Assembly: GCA_026987025.1 (NCBI GenBank)
Contig: JALSNJ010000017.1
Coordinates: 1 to 64,000 of the forward strand
Origin: Candidatus Aminicenantota bacterium
Lineage (GTDB): Bacteria > Acidobacteriota > Aminicenantia > S016-38
Direction of reading: 5' to 3'
Length of the DNA: 64,000 nt
Position 1 is the stretch's first letter, and each line of letters opens with the position of its first letter. The position numbers and the translations under genes were made by a program. The notes below the pieces were generated by a model. It worked only from the letters and a program-made list of their open reading frames with translations. It did not search any database and was not told the origin of the DNA. Below, piece after piece: positions 22,945-32,768 of this stretch.

Positions 22945-24794
22945 TAAAACCCTCCAATAAGTTCTTTCTTTATTTTCTCAAAGGCGGATCTGTTGAACTT
23001 TACCTTCATGTTCTCCGTTTGCCTCTGGAGGAAGGCCCTGTAGAAGGTATCCTTCTCCCTTTGAAGCATTTGCTGGGCGAACCTGGGAAGCTCCTTCTTG
23101 AGCTTTTCCTTATCCAGAATCCTCTCCTTTACCCTGAAAACTAAGGCTCCCCTGGGAAGAAGGATAACCTTTGACCACTCGTTTAGAGGAGCGTCCAGAA
23201 GTGCCTCCACGGCTTCGGGGCTAAGCTCTATGTTATCGTCCCTGAAGGCCCTGGAGTAATCTGTGGTTACCTCCTTGTGGAGAACTACTTCCGGAACTTT
23301 CCCCTCCTTAACCGCCTGCTGGAGAACCTGTTTAGCCTTTTCCATTTTCTTTTCCTTTATCAGCTCCTCCCCGATTCTTTCGGAAAATTCCTCGTATTTG
23401 CCCGGCCTGGAAGGTTGAATTTTATCCAGACGGACCACGAAGAAACCCGTGTATCCCCTCACCGGCCGACTGAGTTTCCCTTCCTCCTTAAGCTGGAAAA
23501 GCACCGAGGAGACCGTGGATGTGGGATCCCCTTCGGTAGCCTCCCCCATCTTTAAAAATCCGGTCCTGTAAAATTTCACCCCGTAATCCCTGGCCGCCTG
23601 GGCAAGCCCCTTTTTCCTGGCTTCTTTGTAAACCTTCTGGGCCAGATCCCGGGCCAGCTCCCAGGCTTTTTTAAGTTTCAGGGCCGCCTCCACCTGATCC
23701 CTGACCTCCTCCAGCTTCTTAAAACCGCCGGGGACCTTCCTGAGGAGCTTAAGAACCTCAAATCCATCCTTAAGCTTCAGGGGTGGGGACACTTCATCCA
23801 CCCTGGCCTGGGTGAGCCAGGAAGCTTCAGCCCTTGCCACGGTATTAATGGGCATCTTCTCTATTTTTTCAACTTTCCCGAACTTCTTTCCCGCCACTTC
23901 CAGGGCCACACCCTTCTTCAACTGCGCCAGCAGGTCCTTCAATTCCTTTTCAGTTTTTACCTTCACCCTGATGTAGTCGTAAAGGTCTGGTTTTGCGAAC
24001 ATATCCTTGTTTTCGTCATAGTACTCCTTAAGCTCCTTGGGCAGAACGCTTATCTTCTCCTTGAGTTTTATGGCGGAAATAAAGGCGAAGTCCCCTTTTC
24101 TCCTTTCCGGCACCACGAATTTATCCCTGTGTTTTTGAAAGTAAGCCCTCTTTTCCTCCTCGGTGGGCTTGTCCACCTCCACATCGGAATAGGCGTAATA
24201 CATTATCTCAGCGGTTATTCTTTCGTTGTTGAACCTGTATGCCCTTTCAAGCTCCCCGGGATTCAACCTTACCCCGGCGGTGACCACTTCCTTTAGCTTC
24301 CTTTCAAGAAGGTAGAGCCTCATCTGCTCTTCAAACCGGGGCACGGACATGCGGTAAAGGGTCATAACCCTCCTTTTGTATTCCTGAGGGCCAACGAATA
24401 CCCCGTTGACCTGGAAGGCCGGCATGCTTTCTATGAACTGGGCCAGCTCCTTATCCCCCACGGTTAGCCGAAATCTGGAGGCTATCTTCCGGAGGATTAT
24501 TCTATACTCAAGGGTCTGCAGCACCCTTTCTGCCAGGCCCATCCTTTCTATAAGACCCTTGGTTACAGGCTTATCCCCCAGACGGTCCCTTAAGTCTTCA
24601 ATCTGAGCGTAAAATTCCTGACGGAAGGTGTCCCGGTCAATTTTTTCTCCGGCCACCTGGGCTATAACATTGGGACCTCCCCCGGAGATCCTTCCGGAAC
24701 CCCAGGCAACGAAGACGAAAAGGATAAAAACCCCTATAACTGCCCAGAGTATTATATTCTTCATTAATTTGCTCTTTCTGAATTTCCTCAGCAT
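22944..24794 (-). CDS. PpiD/SurA-like peptidyl-prolyl isomerase chaperone
   Basis: A 616-residue periplasmic folding factor. A single membrane anchor (about residues 13-31, NIILWAVIGVFILFVFVAWG) is followed by a SurA_N-type domain (IAQVAGEKIDRDTFRQEF). One or more parvulin-like regions follow, interrupted by long charged helices, ending with a coiled tail. The layout is that of PpiD, which helps outer-membrane proteins fold near the translocon. The parvulin catalytic residues are not clear by eye, so it may be a chaperone only. TTAGGAGGT precedes the ATG. Part of the S55-propeller-PpiD-OPT-M24 operon. Confidence 0.87.
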   Translation of the reverse strand: MLRKFRKSKLMKNIILWAVIGVFILFVFVAWGSGRISGGGPNVIAQVAGEKIDRDTFRQEFYAQIEDLRDRLGDKPVTKGLIERMGLAERVLQTLEYRIILRKIASRFRLTVGDKELAQFIESMPAFQVNGVFVGPQEYKRRVMTLYRMSVPRFEEQMRLYLLERKLKEVVTAGVRLNPGELERAYRFNNERITAEIMYYAYSDVEVDKPTEEEKRAYFQKHRDKFVVPERRKGDFAFISAIKLKEKISVLPKELKEYYDENKDMFAKPDLYDYIRVKVKTEKELKDLLAQLKKGVALEVAGKKFGKVEKIEKMPINTVARAEASWLTQARVDEVSPPLKLKDGFEVLKLLRKVPGGFKKLEEVRDQVEAALKLKKAWELARDLAQKVYKEARKKGLAQAARDYGVKFYRTGFLKMGEATEGDPTSTVSSVLFQLKEEGKLSRPVRGYTGFFVVRLDKIQPSRPGKYEEFSERIGEELIKEKKMEKAKQVLQQAVKEGKVPEVVLHKEVTTDYSRAFRDDNIELSPEAVEALLDAPLNEWSKVILLPRGALVFRVKERILDKEKLKKELPRFAQQMLQREKDTFYRAFLQRQTENMKVKFNRSAFEKIKKELIGGF

Positions 24795-26815
24795 TATTTA
24801 CCTCCTAAGGGAAGTGTTTTTGTATTTTCATGACGATCCACAGCCCTGAGGGCTATTATATCTTTCCTTTTGATAAGGAACCTCTCCTCCTTTCCGTCGC
24901 ATATCCCGTCCTGGGGTCTGGCCAGGGTCCAGTTTTTCCCGTCGGTGGTGTAAAAAAGCCCCTTGACTCCGCTACCCCCATCCTTCACCACCACCTCAAT
25001 TCCCCTGGAAGATGGGGTTGCTGATATTACCGGGGGAGTGTTGTCTATGAGGAAATTGGCCGAGGTTTTGCTTACCTGCTGGGCTTCCCGGGGAGGATTG
25101 GAGGGAAGGTCGGAAGCCACTATTTCCACACTGTATTTTCCGTCGGGAAGGAAAGTGGTATCCAGGGTGTAATAGTTGTCCTTCCACGCCCTCTCCATGG
25201 TAATATTCAGATCCCTTCCCTTTACAATGATTTTGAAAACCAACCTGTCCCCATCGGGATCCGAAGCCTTCCACATCAGCGTCCTGTAACCTTTTTTATA
25301 TGCCTTCTTTGCGGTAAGGCTTCCTGCCCCCTGCCCGGGGTCCCTGTCTTCGGGAAGGCCCCTTATCCTTTCCCGGGAATACTCCTTGAAGACCACATTG
25401 GGCGGGTAAACCTTTATGGAATCTATCCTGGGGGGAAGGTTCATTTTTTTGTAGAAAACCCTGAGGGAGGAAAGGGAAGCCCCCACCGGGATTTTAACCT
25501 TCACCTGCAGGTAGCGGGCCGGTGAAGATAAAACCTTCTCCCCGGAAAAGACAGGGGGAGACCAATCCTCCCAGGTGGAATCGGGATTGGAGGAATTTCC
25601 GCTTCTGGTATAAACTTTAAGCTCCTTTCCCTCAAAATAAATTCGGCCCCAGAGGGTCTGCCCCCCTCCGTCCAGGACATCCGTAATATAATAGCCACCC
25701 ACCTTTAAGTTCTCCATCCTGTATATGCCCGTGGGGGTAGATGTGATGATGTACAGCCTATCGGCAGGGTAAATTAACCTCACCTCCTTGGCAGAAATTT
25801 CCTCCACCAGATCCCCCCTGTAAAAACCCTCTATCCTGAAAACCCTGGCCCTCTTGCCTCCGGTGGCAGCGTAAAGGGATTTATTAAATACAGCCAGGGA
25901 GGATATATATTTCTGCGGATTTTTCCAGAAAACCATGGCCTTGCGGGTGGCAGGGTCTATCTGGTATATGTAACTTCCGCCCATAACCACGGAGGAAACC
26001 CCTGTTTTCTTGGCGGAAGTTTTGGGTGTAACAATTACTTCTATGGAGGAGAGCGAAGCGGGGGAAGGGGAAAATTTCCCCTGGCTCCGAAATTTTCCCT
26101 GGGTGGCTGCATATATTTTCCCCCTCCACACGGCTATGGAGCTTACCTCTTCGTAAGGTGATTCCCAAAGAAGGAAGGCTCCTTTTCCATCGTAGGCGTA
26201 AACCCTGCCCTTCCCGGAAGTGGCCAAGTATATTAAGTTGCGGGAAAAAACGAAATCCAGGAGCTGGCTGTCGGGAAGCTCTGCTATTTTTTGCCCGGCC
26301 CCCTCCATGTCTATTCTGTAGAGGGCAGAGGGTTTTCCCGTAGCAGCGTAGAGGAAGCCGTTGTGATATTTTAGCTTCCAGATGAACCTTCCCTCCGGGT
26401 CAAAGAACTCCTCCACCCTGTCCCCCTTTACCCTGTAAATCTTGCCCCTGGGAGAGGTGGCGAAGTATATGTTCCCCCTGGAATCCCTGGTTATGGCGTA
26501 GATATCAAGCTCCGACGCATCGTAAATCAGTTTTACCTTTCCGTCGGGCTCTATTCTGTAAAGCCTGCCTTCATGGCCGGTCCCCACCCAGAGCCGGCTG
26601 CCGTCCTTTAAAAAGCTCAGCAGAAAATCCTCCTTTACCTCCGGCAATTTCGTTAATTTAAAGGAGGGTCTCAGAATCCCATCCCAGGAAAGGGAAACCC
26701 TTTTGAGGGTTCCCTTTAAAAAAAGCTCGGCCCCTTCCCTTCTCCACAGTTTCGTGGTGCTGGCAAAGGAAAGAAGGGAAATTGCCAGTAAAATCCATAT
26801 TTTTTTCATTCCCAT
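24794..26815 (-). CDS. Exported beta-propeller and Ig-like protein
   Basis: A 673-residue secreted or periplasmic protein with a signal peptide (about 3-20). Residues 60-390 form repeated propeller blades (SRLWVGTGHEGRLYRIEPDG, GNIYFATSPRGKIYRV, LYAATGKPSALYRID, IYLATSGKGRVYAY). A jelly-roll-like segment follows (LKVYTRSGNSSNPDSTW). It ends in Ig/fibronectin-like modules (LMWKASDPDGDRLVFKI; IDNTPPVISATPSSRG; YTTDGKNW). No catalytic motif is seen; a scaffold or lectin-like role is likely. It overlaps the S55-like gene upstream by ten bases and the PpiD-like gene by one. Confidence 0.72.
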   Translation of the reverse strand: MGMKKIWILLAISLLSFASTTKLWRREGAELFLKGTLKRVSLSWDGILRPSFKLTKLPEVKEDFLLSFLKDGSRLWVGTGHEGRLYRIEPDGKVKLIYDASELDIYAITRDSRGNIYFATSPRGKIYRVKGDRVEEFFDPEGRFIWKLKYHNGFLYAATGKPSALYRIDMEGAGQKIAELPDSQLLDFVFSRNLIYLATSGKGRVYAYDGKGAFLLWESPYEEVSSIAVWRGKIYAATQGKFRSQGKFSPSPASLSSIEVIVTPKTSAKKTGVSSVVMGGSYIYQIDPATRKAMVFWKNPQKYISSLAVFNKSLYAATGGKRARVFRIEGFYRGDLVEEISAKEVRLIYPADRLYIITSTPTGIYRMENLKVGGYYITDVLDGGGQTLWGRIYFEGKELKVYTRSGNSSNPDSTWEDWSPPVFSGEKVLSSPARYLQVKVKIPVGASLSSLRVFYKKMNLPPRIDSIKVYPPNVVFKEYSRERIRGLPEDRDPGQGAGSLTAKKAYKKGYRTLMWKASDPDGDRLVFKIIVKGRDLNITMERAWKDNYYTLDTTFLPDGKYSVEIVASDLPSNPPREAQQVSKTSANFLIDNTPPVISATPSSRGIEVVVKDGGSGVKGLFYTTDGKNWTLARPQDGICDGKEERFLIKRKDIIALRAVDRHENTKTLPLGGK

Positions 26816-28530
26816 CTCCTTGTGGAGAATTTAATGAGCTTGCTTCCCCGTAGAAACCAGGGAAGCTCTGTGGTGTATTCTATAATGGTGCTCAAAGGGG
26901 TTTTTCTTCCAGCGTAGGAAGTGTAGGGAGAGGTGTACAGCTTCATAAGGGTGGGGGGAAGGGAAGGAAGCTCTTCGCCCTTCAGAAATACCGAGGGCTT
27001 TTTCACAAAAAATTTGAAGTAAAGCCTGTTGTTCTTCCTCAGGTTGTTCAATACCCTGAGAAGCCTCTGAAAGGAGGGAGGATAAACGCCGGCTCCCCTA
27101 TAATATTTCGCTTCCCATTTTATAAGGTCCTGGGCAGAGGCCACCAGGAGGTATAAATCCTGGCCAGGGGCCACCTCAGGGATTTTAACCCTGTAGGTCT
27201 TAGAGACGGCTTTTCCGTTCTTGGGCTTAAGGAAAATGGTAATGGGAATCCTCTCCCCGGGGCCCACCCTATATTCAGGAGCCCATATCCTGGATATGGT
27301 GGCGGTTCTGTCCTGTTCAAAAACCTCGTAGCTAAGGGTTATGGAATCTATGTCAGCCCTCTTGTAGGGATTGTTTACGAGATAAAAAAGGATGGCAGCG
27401 TCCAGCCCCAGAACCTCGCTGGAGTTCTTCCCCACGAAAATGTCGTTTATAAACACATTGTGACCCTCCTTCAGGGCTATGTTTCCCTTAACCCTGAGGC
27501 TTATGTTTCCGTAGTCCTTGGCCCCGATGGAAAGCAGCCACTGCTCTACGACCATCATCAATGCCGGGGAAAGGAGAGGGTCGGAGGTTATCCAGAAGTT
27601 GTATTCCTTCCTGACCCTCCTGGAGGAGAATTTGAACTTTACGGGGATGTATCTGGGAAGTTTGCCCAGCTGCCCCACCACTGCCCTGGCCCTGTCCTGA
27701 AAGGCTCCGCCCACCAGGTAAAGGGGCTGAATTATTTTAAAGGGCGAAGAATAGGACTTTACCACGGCCACCACCCTGGATTTGGAAAGGAAATAGTTTA
27801 CTTCACCGAGATTATAAAGGGGATGTCCGAAGATATAGACCCTATCCCCCCTCCTGTAAACAACCGTTCCCCCGGCAGAGAGCTCAATATCTCCCGCGGT
27901 GAGAAGCACCGATACCGCATCCCCTGGGGCCAAGGTTTGCTGCCTCAGGGAAAGGTCCATGGAGGGACCAGAGGAGGGCGAGAGGGTGAAGTTTGCTTTT
28001 TCCGCTAAGGTTTTAAGGTATGAGGAGGAAAAATTAGCTGAAAGGGGAAGGGGCAAAGGGAGCATTCCCCCAACCCTCTTCGGAGGCTTAAAGAACCCCA
28101 GTAGCCGAGAAAAGCTTATCCTTTTTTCAATGGGCCCCACATAGGAAGTCCGCCCCCTGGGGAGAGCCTCCCCTTCCTTCAGCACCGCCTCTATGGGAAC
28201 TATTCCCGCTACGGGCTCTGAAGAAAATTGAAACCCGTAGGCCACGGCTCCCAGGAGCCTGCCCTCCACGAAAACCGGACTTCCGCTCATGCCCGCGATA
28301 ACCCCACCTCCCTCCACATACCTTCCTTTGAGACGGGCTATGATCAGGGGGAAATCGGTGCTTAGATTATTCACAACCCCCAGGACCTCCACATCAAATC
28401 TCTCCGGTTCCTCCCCCTGGAAGACAGAATAACCGTAACCCCTCAGTCCCGCCTTCACTTCGGATAAGGGGAAAAATTCGGATGAAACCAGGTATAAGGT
28501 GAAAAAGAGCAGAGAGAAAAACTTTTTCAT
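26806..28530 (-). CDS. SpoIVB S55-domain-like envelope protein
   Basis: A 574-residue exported protein with a signal peptide (1-16). The serine motif GMSGSP is at 80-85 (S84), followed by AVAYGF and AGIVPIEAV. A second conserved motif, FGHPLYNLGEV, has H236. Both motifs occur in the SpoIVB peptidase S55 family, but in SpoIVB the GHG-type histidine comes before the GDSGSP serine; here the order is reversed. The C-terminal 300 residues are beta-rich (GERIPITIFLKP, VYLLVASAQDL-like). The promoter is TTGACA-16-TAAAAT and the leader is about three bases. It is the first gene of the envelope/peptide operon. Whether it is an active protease is unknown. Confidence 0.75.
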   Translation of the reverse strand: MKKFFSLLFFTLYLVSSEFFPLSEVKAGLRGYGYSVFQGEEPERFDVEVLGVVNNLSTDFPLIIARLKGRYVEGGGVIAGMSGSPVFVEGRLLGAVAYGFQFSSEPVAGIVPIEAVLKEGEALPRGRTSYVGPIEKRISFSRLLGFFKPPKRVGGMLPLPLPLSANFSSSYLKTLAEKANFTLSPSSGPSMDLSLRQQTLAPGDAVSVLLTAGDIELSAGGTVVYRRGDRVYIFGHPLYNLGEVNYFLSKSRVVAVVKSYSSPFKIIQPLYLVGGAFQDRARAVVGQLGKLPRYIPVKFKFSSRRVRKEYNFWITSDPLLSPALMMVVEQWLLSIGAKDYGNISLRVKGNIALKEGHNVFINDIFVGKNSSEVLGLDAAILFYLVNNPYKRADIDSITLSYEVFEQDRTATISRIWAPEYRVGPGERIPITIFLKPKNGKAVSKTYRVKIPEVAPGQDLYLLVASAQDLIKWEAKYYRGAGVYPPSFQRLLRVLNNLRKNNRLYFKFFVKKPSVFLKGEELPSLPPTLMKLYTSPYTSYAGRKTPLSTIIEYTTELPWFLRGSKLIKFSTRRWE

Positions 28531-28539
28531 TAGATGTAA

Positions 28540-28567
28540 ATTTTAATCCCTGAGCTTTTTTTGTCAA
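28540..28567 (-). promoter_or_regulatory. Promoter of the S55-like gene operon
   Basis: Minus strand: perfect TTGACA (28567-28562), a 16-base spacer and TAAAAT (28545-28540). The predicted +1 is 28533, three bases before the ATG at 28530. No Shine-Dalgarno is present. The -35 overlaps the lepA stop codon. Confidence 0.6.
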
Positions 28568-30363
28568 TTTTCATTTGAAGCCATAATGGACAAAAAGGCC
28601 TCCTGGGGGATATCTACCCTCCCTATTCTTTTCATTCTCTTCTTCCCCTCCTTTTGTTTCTCCAGGAGCTTCTTCTTCCTGGTAACATCCCCTCCGTAGC
28701 ACTTGGCAAGAACATCCTTGCGGAGCGGTTTCACCGTTTCCCTGGCTATCACCTTCTTTCCGACCGCCGCCTGGATGGCCACCTCAAAGAGCTGGCGGGG
28801 GATTATCTTTCTCAGCCTGGAAACCACCTCCCTTCCCTTTTCGTAGGCCTTGCCCTTTTCTACTATGAAAGAAAGGGCCTCCACCGGTTCTCCGTTTATC
28901 AGAATATCCAGCTTAACCAGATTTCCCGGCCTGAATCCAATAAACTCGTAGTCCATGGAGGCGTAACCTCTGGTTATGGATTTAAGTTTGTTGAAGAAAT
29001 CGTAGATTATCTCCGACAGGGGTATCTCGTAGGTCATCATAACCCTGTGGGAAGATATGTATTCCATCTTTTTCTGGACTCCCCTCCTGTCCAGGGCTAA
29101 CCTCATAACCGGTCCCACATACTCGTCCGGGGTTATTATTATGAGGCTAACATAGGGCTCTTCTATTCTCTCTATTTTCTCCCTGGGAGGAAGCTGGGCA
29201 GGGCTTTCTATTTCAAGGAGCTGGCCGTCGGTGGTGTAAACCCTGTAGCTCACCGAGGGGGCGGTGGTGATGACCTTCACCCCATATTCCCTCTCAAGCC
29301 TTTCCTGCACTATTTCTCTATGAAGCATTCCGAGAAATCCACAACGGAAGCCCATGCCCAGGGCCTGGCTCTTCTCCACCTCAAAGGTCAGGGAGGAGTC
29401 GTTGAGGGCCAGCTTCTCCAGGGCATCCCTCAGGTCTTCAAAGGTATAACCGTCGGCAGGGTAAAGCCCGGCATAAACCATGGGTTTCATTCTCCGGAAG
29501 CCCGGAAGAGGCTTTTCTGCGGGCCTTTTTTCCTCGGTGATGGTATCCCCTATCATAACCTCCCTTATGTTCTTTATACTGGCTATAACAAGCCCAGCCT
29601 CACCTGTGGAAATCTTTTCCACCTTTTTGTACTTGGGCGTCAATATGCCCAGCTCCGTAACCTCGTGGACAGCCCCTCCCTGCATAAATTTGATCCCCAT
29701 CCCTGGCCTTATATCCCCGTCCACTACCCTGACTAAGGTTATCACTCCCCTGTAATTATCAAACCAGGAGTCAAAAACCAGAGCCCTGAGGGGTCCCCCG
29801 GCCTTGCCTCCGGGAGGAGGTATCCTCTCCACTATGGCCTGGAGAACTTTCTCCACATTGGTGCCGTACTTGGCGCTGACCAGAATGGCTTCCTCCCTCG
29901 GAATGCCTATGAGGTTTTCAAGCTGGGAAAGGGCTCTTTCCACATCGGCATTGGGAAGGTCAATCTTGTTTATAACGGGGATGAGCACCAAGTCGTTTTC
30001 CAGAGCTAAATAAGTGTTTGCCAGGGTTTGAGCCTCCACTCCCTGGGTTGCGTCTATAACTAAGAGCGCCCCCTCACAGGCCGCCAGGGAACGGGAAACC
30101 TCGTAGCTAAAGTCCACATGTCCCGGGGTATCTATGAGATTTAGCTGATAGGTTATCCCCTGATAATCGTAGGTTAGACGAACGAAGTGGGCTTTGATGG
30201 TTATACCCTTCTCCCTTTCCAGGTCCATGGAATCCAGAACCTGCTCCTCCATCTCCCTTTTGGAGAGGGCACCGGTAAGCTCTAAAAAACGGTCCGCCAA
30301 GGTGGACTTGCCGTGGTCAATATGGGCGATTATGGAAAAATTCCTTATCCTTTCCCTTTCCAT
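28564..30363 (-). CDS. lepA: Elongation factor 4 (LepA)
   Basis: A 599-residue translational GTPase of standard length that acts on ribosome back-translocation and biogenesis. The G motifs are [17 protein letters not shown] and NKIDLP. The LepA-specific C-terminal domain follows the EF-G-like domains ([20 protein letters not shown] and [18 protein letters not shown]). It starts ATG at 30363 within the end of the ROK kinase gene, a 19-base overlap, which contains its ribosome site. Confidence 0.97.
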   Translation of the reverse strand: MERERIRNFSIIAHIDHGKSTLADRFLELTGALSKREMEEQVLDSMDLEREKGITIKAHFVRLTYDYQGITYQLNLIDTPGHVDFSYEVSRSLAACEGALLVIDATQGVEAQTLANTYLALENDLVLIPVINKIDLPNADVERALSQLENLIGIPREEAILVSAKYGTNVEKVLQAIVERIPPPGGKAGGPLRALVFDSWFDNYRGVITLVRVVDGDIRPGMGIKFMQGGAVHEVTELGILTPKYKKVEKISTGEAGLVIASIKNIREVMIGDTITEEKRPAEKPLPGFRRMKPMVYAGLYPADGYTFEDLRDALEKLALNDSSLTFEVEKSQALGMGFRCGFLGMLHREIVQERLEREYGVKVITTAPSVSYRVYTTDGQLLEIESPAQLPPREKIERIEEPYVSLIIITPDEYVGPVMRLALDRRGVQKKMEYISSHRVMMTYEIPLSEIIYDFFNKLKSITRGYASMDYEFIGFRPGNLVKLDILINGEPVEALSFIVEKGKAYEKGREVVSRLRKIIPRQLFEVAIQAAVGKKVIARETVKPLRKDVLAKCYGGDVTRKKKLLEKQKEGKKRMKRIGRVDIPQEAFLSIMASNEN

Positions 30364-31226
30364 CCGTAAGCCGCCGCTCCCAGAATACCAGCCTTCTTTC
30401 GGAACCTGGAGGGGAGAATCGGAGGCCTGGAATACCGATAGACATAGGAAGAGTCCCTGAGGCCCTCGTACATAGAATCCTCAATAAGATCAAAGGAGAG
30501 GGAAAGACCCCCTCCTATTACAACCGCAGGGGGATCAAGGATATTTATAAGGGAACCTAAACCAATTCCGAGCCAATAACCTATTTCCCTCATGACCTGC
30601 AAAGCTTCCCCTTCCCCTTGCCTGGCCCTCAGGGCTATCTCCTCCCCTGAAAGGTCCCTTCCGGTCCTCTGTCTGTATTTCCTGCGGAGGGCTTTAACAG
30701 AAGCCTCCGTTTCCCAACATCCCCTTGAACCACAACCGCACTCGGTTCCGTTGGGGTTTACAGGAATATGACCTATCTCCCCGGCAAATCCATTCAATCC
30801 CGTCAAAACCTCCCCCTTGTAATAAAAACCCCCTCCTATCCCGGTGCCCACGGTTATCATTAAAAAGGATTCAAACTCCTTCCCGTTCCCGAAAATAGCC
30901 TCCCCCCATGTGGACACGGTGGCGTCGTTGTGAACCCTTGCCCCTGGAAAAATCCCCTCCACTATATCCCCCATGGGGGCCTCCTCAAGGAAGGCTATAT
31001 TGGGGGCATATCTGATTCTGCGGAGCCTTTCATCCCACAGCCCTGGAATCCCAATACCCACAGTGGCATAATCGTTAAAACTATGCTTTATTTCCCTCAG
31101 AATTCTCTCCAGATCCAATAAGGTAAAGGGGGTGGGCCAGGTTTTAGACTCTAAAACTTCACCATCAGGGGAAACTAAGCCTGCATCTATATCGGTTCCG
31201 CCTATGTCTATCCCTAAGAGTTTCAT
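30345..31226 (-). CDS. ROK-family sugar kinase (glucokinase type)
   Basis: A 293-residue kinase. The phosphate-binding loop [14 protein letters not shown] is at the N-terminus, the catalytic segment is [25 protein letters not shown] follows, and the ROK zinc motif [10 protein letters not shown] is intact. These features fit a glucokinase or related hexose/N-acetylhexosamine kinase of the cytosol. Its ATG overlaps the tatA stop codon by three bases (TGA/ATG interlock at 31223-31226). The sugar substrate is an inference. Confidence 0.9.
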   Translation of the reverse strand: MKLLGIDIGGTDIDAGLVSPDGEVLESKTWPTPFTLLDLERILREIKHSFNDYATVGIGIPGLWDERLRRIRYAPNIAFLEEAPMGDIVEGIFPGARVHNDATVSTWGEAIFGNGKEFESFLMITVGTGIGGGFYYKGEVLTGLNGFAGEIGHIPVNPNGTECGCGSRGCWETEASVKALRRKYRQRTGRDLSGEEIALRARQGEGEALQVMREIGYWLGIGLGSLINILDPPAVVIGGGLSLSFDLIEDSMYEGLRDSSYVYRYSRPPILPSRFRKKAGILGAAAYGWKGKG

Positions 31227-31375
31227 TTTTTCCTGTCATCTTCCCCCGAAAGTCCCTTCTTGAAGTTTCTTATGGCCTCCCCTATGCCCCTTCCCAGGGC
31301 CGGAAGTTTGCTCCCCCCGAAAATTATAAGCACTATAAGGAGGATTAATAGTATTTCTCCCAGGCCCAGGTTCAT
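31223..31375 (-). CDS. tatA: TatA-family twin-arginine translocase subunit
   Basis: A 50-residue protein, short even for TatA. An N-terminal hydrophobic helix (GEILLILLIVLIIF) is followed by the hinge FGGSKLPALGRGIGEA and an amphipathic helix IRNFKKGL ending in a charged tail. This is the TatA/TatE pattern; TatA polymers form the translocation pore of the Tat pathway. It overlaps the coiled-coil protein gene upstream (ATGA) and the ROK kinase downstream. No tatC is seen in the window. Confidence 0.88.
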   Translation of the reverse strand: MNLGLGEILLILLIVLIIFGGSKLPALGRGIGEAIRNFKKGLSGEDDRKK

Positions 31376-32637
31376 TTCAGCACTATCACTATTTTGTTGT
31401 TCTTGAACTTCTCAGGTTTCAATATTTGAATCTGGATCTGCTGTCCATCGGGGGAAGGAATAACCCTGTAATCTACCTTATTTTTGTAAAAGTCCTTGGG
31501 AAGAATCCAGGCGCCCTTTATCTTCTTAACGCCGAAATCAGAAGCCTTCAGAACGATGATGGTTGATTTCCTGAGGTCCAGCCTGTTGGGAAAGAGGGAA
31601 GGGGAAAGGTTCTTTATCTTGGTGGAGGTTAAAAATCCTCCCTTTACTATGCCCGCTTTTTTCAGCTGAGCCTTGGTTCCCACGGCGAACCACACAGAAT
31701 TAAGCCTGGATTCCAGGTCAGCAACCCTGGAGGAAAGCTCTGCCAATTGCCTGGATAGGCGGTTTCTCTCCTCCTGGAGCATTACCACATCCTCCTGAAG
31801 CTGTTTCTTGCGGGCTTCCAGCTCCGCCACCTGAGCCTCCAGGCTCTTCTTTACCTGAGCCAGCTGTTCTGCTTTCCGCTCGGCCCTCTCCTTGGCGTTT
31901 ATAAGCTCCTGTTTCTTTCTTCTCTTTATCTCATTGGGGCTTATGGGGGCATCCCCCTGGGTTACGAAGGTTCCGAAAACATCGGCTTCTGGGTCGTAGA
32001 AATTCCAGACCTTGAATCCGGGAACTAAATAATCAAATATATTCACTCGGCTTATGAGTTTGGCGGCCTTTTCCGGAGGGAGATTGTACTGTTTCGTGAG
32101 AAAGTCCATGGCTATCTTCCTGTGGGTGTCCCCCTTCTTAACCACCACGGGACGGGGAAGCTTCTTCTCCAGCTCCGCCAGTTCCTCCTTCATGCTTTGA
32201 ATCTCCTTTTCCTTCTCCACTATGGACCTGAGAAGGCCTTTATAGGATACATCCTCTTCCTTTTCCAGTTTCTCTTCCAGGGCCTTGATCTCCTCGGGTC
32301 CCAGGTCCATGGACTGATATATCTCAGGTGGGATCTCTACCCCCTGGGCCTTGGCGGTCTTAAGCAACTGGAAGACCTGATTCTGCTTTTTCTTTATTTG
32401 CTGCTCTATCTTGTCCACCTTGGCAGCCAGTTTTTTCATGTCCTCAAACTTAAGCTGGGCCCCCTTCTTTACCTTAAGAGAAGGACCTGAAAGCAGAAGA
32501 TACGCCACCACCGCAGCAATTATCACTAAGGCCACCACCAACGCACCCCATATAATCGCTTTCCTGGACCCTCCGGCGGTTTTCATATACCTGGTGCTAT
32601 CGCTAACCTTTTCTTCTTCGTCAAAAATATTGGCCAT
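31372..32637 (-). CDS. Membrane-anchored coiled-coil protein with LysM-like segment
   Basis: A 421-residue protein. A short N-terminal cytoplasmic part precedes one transmembrane helix (about residues 28-50). Coiled coil I (55-155) is followed by a LysM-like segment (VVVKKGDTHRKIAMDFLTKQ, about 170-200). Coiled coil II lies at about 235-310. The C-terminal 100 residues (VWFAVGTKAQLKKAGIVKGG; FLTSTKIKNLSPSLFP) are like the C-terminal domain of 'Cbp1'-type envelope proteins found in Bacteroidetes and relatives. A role in cell-wall or envelope organisation is inferred. AAGGAGG precedes the ATG. Confidence 0.72.
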   Translation of the reverse strand: MANIFDEEEKVSDSTRYMKTAGGSRKAIIWGALVVALVIIAAVVAYLLLSGPSLKVKKGAQLKFEDMKKLAAKVDKIEQQIKKKQNQVFQLLKTAKAQGVEIPPEIYQSMDLGPEEIKALEEKLEKEEDVSYKGLLRSIVEKEKEIQSMKEELAELEKKLPRPVVVKKGDTHRKIAMDFLTKQYNLPPEKAAKLISRVNIFDYLVPGFKVWNFYDPEADVFGTFVTQGDAPISPNEIKRRKKQELINAKERAERKAEQLAQVKKSLEAQVAELEARKKQLQEDVVMLQEERNRLSRQLAELSSRVADLESRLNSVWFAVGTKAQLKKAGIVKGGFLTSTKIKNLSPSLFPNRLDLRKSTIIVLKASDFGVKKIKGAWILPKDFYKNKVDYRVIPSPDGQQIQIQILKPEKFKNNKIVIVLK

Positions 32638-32710
32638 TTTTACCTCCTTCCTTTAAGGATTACGAGGAAATTTTAACATATAAAAGGGATGAAATGAAAT
32701 CATAAGCTTC

Positions 32711-32739
32711 TTGACTTTGCCTCAAGGATGAAATATAAG
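32711..32739 (+). promoter_or_regulatory. Serpin gene promoter
   Basis: TTGACT (32711-32716), 17-base spacer, TATAAG (32734-32739). The predicted start is 32746. The short leader carries AGGAGGAGG before the ATG at 32769. Confidence 0.6.
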
Positions 32740-32768
32740 CATATGGTGAATTTTCAGGAGGAGGAAAA

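Noticed and set aside
31223-31375. A suspected frameshift in tatA at the A/C homopolymers near 31315-31323.
   Set aside because: A careful recount of the bases shows one intact 50-codon frame with the normal FGGSKLP hinge.
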